DNA of 64,000 bases, taken from Loxodes magnus (Eukaryota > Ciliophora > Karyorelictea > Loxodida > Loxodidae). Positions 60,828 through 64,000 of the stretch are shown here, in pieces. A program made the translations under genes and the position numbers. Numbering within the stretch: the stretch's first letter is position 1; every line of letters begins with the position of its first letter. The notes under the pieces were generated by a model that worked only from the letters and a program-made list of their open reading frames with translations, did no database searches and was not told the origin of the DNA. The stretch spans positions 1,674,001 through 1,738,000 of the forward strand of contig CAMPDV010000009.1 of NCBI GenBank assembly GCA_946699065.1, written 5' to 3'.

Positions 60828-62330
60828 ATGGATTTAGAAGAAACCCTTAAGCAAATCTACTAAGAGAATGTACGCTTAATTGAGTTTCAGGAGAAAGTCT
60901 AAAAGGGATCCGATGTGGTGATTTGAATTTTATAAGTTATATAAGAGTTTAGATCATCTTTGAAAGTTATTAAAGAGCTTAAGAATTAGTTTTCTATGCT
61001 AGAGAAATGATTATAGAAGCAGGAATCTGAAGTCAGAAGTCAGATACATACACAATAGATGTTGAAGTTACATGCAGAGAGTCTTTAGCAAAGATTAGAT
61101 GAAATTGAAATATAACAATAGCAAAATTAAGAAAATTAAAGCACCATGAATTTAAAATTAGATGAAGATCAAAACTTAGAAGAAATGCAAAAGGAGATCT
61201 TGAGCTGTAAGGAAGAACTAAAATAGAAGGAAGAAAAGCTGCCAATAATTACTTAACTGGAATAAAAAATCAAGGAAATATAGGATAAGTTAAAAGAGGA
61301 AGAGACGAAAAATCAACAGAAGGAAGATTAGTAGTAACTAATCAATCAATTAGAGAAAAAAACTATAGAACTAGAGAATAAGCTTAAAGAGGAAGAATCA
61401 AAGAGTTAATAGAAGGAGGTTGATTTAAACAGCAGAATTGAAGAATAGACTGAATAAATTTAATAAGTAAAAATTTAGCTCCAGGAACTGAGTGAGTAGA
61501 AAGCTACTTTGGAGGAGAAACTATAAGAAATCTAAGAGAATTATTTGTAAGCAGGCCGAGAATGTAGAAAGTATGAACTATAGTATAGCTCTTTACAAGA
61601 ATAAATGAATGTTAAAAATTTATTAATACAGTCCTAGGAAGATCAATTATAGTAACTATAGTAAGAAATAGATGCATTAAAGCAAAATATTTCCCAAAGC
61701 ATTTTGTCTTAACCATTAAATCTAAACTCACAAGTAAGCTTAGGCCAGTAGAATGGTTAGGATTCTTCCAAGAAGATAAGGACATGTAAAGGAAGCTGAA
61801 GTCATAATACTAGTATAATATAAGAAAATAATTATTCAAGCTCTCATGATAAGTAAGATAAATTAGGCTAAATGAATCTAAACTAAAGCAAACTTAAAAA
61901 AGCTTAAAATGTGACACAGAGAAATGGGAAGGAAGTTTAGTTAGAAGAATGCCAACAAGAAGTAAACTATAAGATATTAAGAGATTCTCTATAGGAAGAA
62001 GTTGAAAACCTTCGATAGAACAAAATTCCTAATGAACTTTAAGCAATATCTCTTATGCATCGAAGACCAAGAGCAGCAACTGTAAAAGGTTATGTAAGTA
62101 TTTAAAATTAGGAAAATATTCGTGCCTAAAAGAAATTAACTGATGAAGCATATAGAAGCCTTCTAAATACAATTAGCAAAAAAAATGTAAATTTACTTTT
62201 ACAGGTAACTTAGTCGAAAAACCTAAAGACATAGAGAATTCCTTGCTTTTCAAGATGTTCAAGAAACAATTCAACATTGTTTATAGAGCAAAAATCAAGA
62301 ATAGGTTCAATATCTCCTATAAAGGACTGA
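60828..62330 (+). CDS. Long coiled-coil protein
   Basis: 500 residues. Coiled coil over most of residues 5-270 and again at about 365-395, very rich in Gln (TAA/TAG), Glu, Lys and Leu. A Ser/Asn-rich linker lies between them, and a basic, Ser-rich C terminus ends at a TGA at 62328. TGA is Trp at VI-W-IL, EK-W-LQ and GS-W-SH. Two 18-nt strings inside the frame (GTAAGTATTTAAAATTAG near 62094 and GTAAATTTACTTTTACAG near 62187) look like introns. Being multiples of three, they leave the frame intact either way, so the protein may be 12 residues shorter. No family recognised. Confidence 0.75.
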
Positions 62331-62572
62331 ATTTTTATGCTTATTAATCTTACTGAAATTTTCTTTTGTTTATAACTCTTTTAGAGGTAATAGGTATATA
62401 AGTTGCTTAATATCAGTAATTAAGGCTTTATTTTACTTCTTTAATTTACCTTATATAAGCTAGATTTATAGTTATTAAGTTCAATAAAAAGCTAAAAAAA
62501 TGTTTAATTAAAGATGCTAAAACTTACCTATTTTAGCTAAAGTAAAAAGAGTCATAAGGGTAAATCTATAAG

Positions 62573-63136
62573 ATGCTCCAAAAAGTAAACTTGGATGATT
62601 AACTAAAAGAGGAAATGACTATTAGCTATTATTATGATCATAATATATAGAAGAAAAATACAATCACGTTATACTAAAATAGGCAAAAAGCAAGAGTCTA
62701 CTATAAATAAATCAAGCTAGTTTGACTTGATACTATACCGTTTAGCATTTATACAAAGGATATATATTCTACTAGATAACTTAATTATACTCACTTTGCA
62801 GATATAGTAAAGAATAAAAATAGTTAATAACATTTGAATTATTCTAAGCTGCAGCAATAATATTATTAAAATGAAGTAAGATTGTATAAGTATAGAAGTA
62901 TCTTGCATAATAAAAGGAAAGCAAATATAAATAAAGTCTGCATTAAATGCTTTTAGATCCAAATTCATAATTTAGCCTATTTTCTTTAATTTATGATAAC
63001 TATCACTTCTTAATTGATTTTACGGTTCTTGCTATCTTTATCATCTTATATTCAACATTTTCCTCTTCTACTCTATTTTCTTAAGCTTTAGTAACGAGAG
63101 AGGCTTATTGTTCTAGAGAGAATAATGAGATTATGA
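62573..63136 (+). CDS. Possible gene, unknown
   Basis: ATG at 62573 starts a 187-codon frame (MLQKVNLDDQLKEEMTISYYYD...) ending at a TGA at 63134. The first 110 codons are coding-like (acidic then basic); the last 70 are T-rich and may be untranslated or in the wrong frame. One TGA (KLV-W-LDT) is read through. No homologue recognised. Confidence 0.35.
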
Positions 63137-63352
63137 TCTGGCTAAGCTTTTGTAGTATAACAATAGTGAAGTATCAGAAAAGAGAATAGAGTAGATTAGT
63201 CACAAGTAGTGTCAGTAGTGATAATAAGTATATTAGATATTGGATCATTACGTTTGAAAATAACTAACTAAAATATATCAAATGACTACACTCTAACTTT
63301 AACCACATAAGAGTCAAACCAAAAATGCAATGCTTACTTATATACCTATATA

Positions 63353-63874
63353 ATGCTTACGCTAAGAAGGAGAATTGTTCAATTCGTTAATTATAAAGGT
63401 AATAAGAAGGAAGCGCTATTAAAATCTAGATATAAAGTATATTAAATCGTAAGAAAAGTAGAAATAAGTATAGTCTTTATGTTATCTAACTAAGTTAGAG
63501 AGAAATATGACTCATGAGTAAAACATACTGCAATTGATGTTCCTTTAACTACTATTTATAGATCAGGTATTTAAATAAGATATGAGTATATTCAGATGAT
63601 TGAAGGTTTTAATTAAAGATCAAACTAAATAATAGGAAATAACTCTAAATAGCTAGTTAAATTATGCACTCAAGCTTTTTAGTTTTAAAGGTCTTTTTTA
63701 ACTAAGTTAAAAGTCTATAAACTATTCCTTTAATTTTAAATAATTCAGCCTTAAAAATTAAGTGCTATAACTAGCTTTATGTAATATCAAAAAAGTTAGC
63801 CTTTAATTATATTTTAGTCTACTACAATAAAGTTTAGAGATAGGTTTCTAAGATCCTTAATAAAAAGGAAGTGA
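63353..63874 (+). CDS. Possible gene, unknown
   Basis: ATG at 63353 opens a basic, coding-like frame (MLTLRRRIVQFVNYKGNKKEALL..., VREKYDSWVKHTAIDVPLTT) of 173 codons to a TGA at 63872. One TGA is read as Trp. The frame lacks any recognised domain and lies close to the window edge. Confidence 0.35.
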
Positions 63875-64000
63875 CTAGCAAAAATTACATTGGTTTAAGT
63901 AAATTAAGTTAAGCAAATAAATTCTAAATTAACTAGCTTGATATCTATATAAGAGAAAGTAAGATAAAGTGTAGCTGAGAGAGATTAAATGATAAAGCAC

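Noticed and set aside
1-64000. Telomeric repeats, rRNA, CRISPR arrays, transposase ORFs, internal eliminated sequence borders
   Set aside because: Looked for by eye and not found. No consistent terminal repeats or recognisable transposase motifs.

Overview
The window is nuclear DNA from a ciliate that reads all three standard stop codons as amino acids. TAA and TAG are read as Gln throughout. TGA is read as Trp inside genes, and TGA is also the only codon at which a recognisable gene ends. This fits the karyorelict nuclear code (Loxodes-type; UAR = Gln, UGA = Trp or stop). A Condylostoma-like heterotrich is the alternative, but no gene here clearly ends at TAA or TAG. Introns are tiny (mostly 16-17 nt, some 20-22 nt, GT...AG), as in heterotrich ciliates. 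Standard-code ORF calling finds almost nothing real here, so all genes below were read by eye in this code.

Layout. 2.4-6.9 kb (+): two Gln-rich coiled-coil proteins. 8.6-10.7 kb (-): a tight tandem of a 4-TM protein, a Vti1-like Qb-SNARE and a small basic protein. 12-13.2 kb (+): a two-TM protein rich in TGA-Trp. 14.2-15.6 kb (+): a coiled-coil protein. 15.8-17.5 kb (-): CDC45, diverging from an intron-containing unknown gene (17.7-18.5 kb, +). 18.6-20.2 kb: an unknown gene (-) and VTI1 (+), head to head with start codons 7 bp apart. 22.3-23.8 kb (+): Gln/Asn/Ser-rich protein. 24.2-26.5 kb (-): tubulin tyrosine ligase-like protein of TTLL3/8 type. 27.7-28.4 kb (-): V-ATPase subunit D. 29.5-37.9 kb (+): three poorly characterised genes, one with a zinc-knuckle-like motif. 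39.6-41.4 kb (-): Ser-rich coiled-coil protein. 41.9-43.4 kb (+): multi-TM protein. 44.5-47.7 kb (-): TRP/polycystin-like six-TM cation channel. 48.6 kb (+): class II eIF4E (4EHP-like). 49.5-50.2 kb (-): intron-rich unknown gene. 50.9-51.7 kb (-): SPIN90/DUF2013-like helical protein. 52.3-60.1 kb (+): a ~2600-residue P4-ATPase/guanylyl cyclase fusion. 60.8-62.3 kb (+): coiled-coil protein, then two weak ORFs.

Themes. The recognised genes are housekeeping (CDC45 replication helicase, eIF4E, V-ATPase D, SNAREs) and ciliary or signalling genes (TTLL glycylase-type, TRP-like channel, cyclase fusion, many coiled-coil proteins). No rRNA, convincing tRNA, CRISPR, transposon ORF or telomeric repeat was seen.

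Limits. With no dedicated stop codon, any AT-rich stretch translates without interruption. I judged coding by homology, codon periodicity, composition and frame continuity across introns. Gaps of 1-2 kb may still hide multi-intron genes, and several 3' ends and splice sites below are marked as unresolved.
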